Shown: piece after piece, positions 49,666 through 49,788 of the stretch
Layout: each line of letters begins with the position of its first letter
Position numbering within the stretch: the first letter of the stretch is position 1
Origin: Gloeocapsopsis crepidinum LEGE 06123
GTDB lineage: Bacteria; Cyanobacteriota; Cyanobacteriia; Cyanobacteriales; Chroococcidiopsidaceae
Direction of reading: 5' to 3'
NCBI RefSeq assembly: GCF_015207655.1
Contig: NZ_JADEWN010000044.1
Span: 1 to 49,788, forward strand
Length of the DNA stretch: 49,788 bases
The notes under the pieces: model-generated
Databases searched by the model: none
The model's input: only the letters and a program-made list of their open reading frames with translations
Told to the model about the DNA's origin: nothing
Translations under genes and position numbers: made by a program

Positions 49666-49788
49666 GAGGTCTGAAAAGTAAAAAAGCTCTCGTTACAATA
49701 ACCTGTCAATAGCAAAAAATGACAGAGAACGAGAGTCATGGGTCAATCATATCGTACCGATCTCACAGATGAACAATGGGAATTACTG
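49666..49788 (+). mobile_element. Left end of an IS5-type insertion sequence (cut by window edge)
   Basis: The region upstream of the transposase start contains gaggtctgaaaagtaaaa (candidate left terminal repeat) and a perfect 8-bp inverted repeat, ctctcgtt (49687-49694) and aacgagag (49728-49735), just before the start codon. The exact left boundary is uncertain because the right end is not visible. Confidence 0.55.
49738..49788 (+). CDS. IS5-family transposase, N-terminal fragment (truncated by window)
   Basis: Seventeen codons are visible: MGQSYRTDLTDEQWELL, the characteristic N-terminus of IS5-group transposases (DUF4096-type). Whether the gene is intact cannot be seen. Confidence 0.8.
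   Translation, partial: MGQSYRTDLTDEQWELL

Noticed and set aside
1-49788. CRISPR arrays, rRNA or tRNA genes
   Set aside because: No regularly spaced direct repeats and no tRNA- or rRNA-like sequence were recognised in the intergenic regions.

Overview
The window is chromosomal DNA from a cyanobacterium. The RNA polymerase beta-prime subunit is split into rpoC1 and rpoC2, the cyanobacterial/plastid arrangement. The gene order rpsT-tatD-rpoB-rpoC1-rpoC2 is familiar from cyanobacteria, and the octamer gcgatcgc (HIP1) recurs in coding DNA. I cannot name the species. The gene content fits a unicellular or colony-forming, exopolysaccharide-producing lineage, but that is inference.

Layout. (1) About 0.4-8.9 kb is a cell-envelope/exopolysaccharide-like module: a TPR protein and a proline-rich outer-membrane barrel protein in one minus-strand operon, a probable lipoprotein, a membrane coiled-coil protein, and a GH5 glycosidase. 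The first two together resemble a BcsC-type exporter split into two proteins. (2) 9.4-20.8 kb is the housekeeping block rpsT, tatD, rpoB, rpoC1, rpoC2 (minus strand), ending in a hairpin. (3) 20.9-22.7 kb carries hisD and a universal stress protein; an RTX-repeat protein follows on the other strand. (4) 23.7-36.7 kb is the most interesting part, a RiPP-type peptide biosynthesis and export locus. (5) After a 1.3-kb AT-rich gene-free stretch come an SRPBCC-like protein, Hsp33, a repeat-containing membrane protein, a SET-domain protein, an ABC exporter, a MobA-like nucleotidyltransferase, a Uma2-family protein, a sterol desaturase/SDR fusion, hisC, an orphan protein, and the start of an IS5-type transposase at the right edge.

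The RiPP locus. Four small proteins share a double-glycine leader (consensus ELFxDxESFLxEL, then GG) followed by Ser/Thr/Val-rich cores with no cysteine. Beside them, apparently in one operon, are an aminoglycoside-phosphotransferase-fold kinase, a HopA1-family protein, an aldo/keto-reductase-fold protein and a cytosolic parvulin. A kinase plus HopA1 pair is the split Ser/Thr dehydratase of class V lanthipeptides (LxmK/LxmY) and of thioamitides (TvaC/TvaD). A divergent minus-strand set supplies a transposase-derived HTH protein, a C39-peptidase ABC exporter with an N-terminal cyclic-nucleotide-binding-like domain, an HlyD adaptor and a second parvulin. I recognise no lanthionine cyclase, YcaO or cysteine decarboxylase, and the cores have no Cys. 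The product is therefore unlikely to be a lanthipeptide or thioamitide; a dehydroamino-acid, reduced (D-Ala/D-Abu) or lysinoalanine peptide is more plausible.

Three of the precursors share a promoter architecture that I can align base by base: GAC-N17-GTC, then a fixed gap to a TTGAC(G/T) -35, a 17-bp spacer and a -10. The first two precursors arose by a roughly 1.1-kb tandem duplication that also copied the 5-prime end of the RTX gene.
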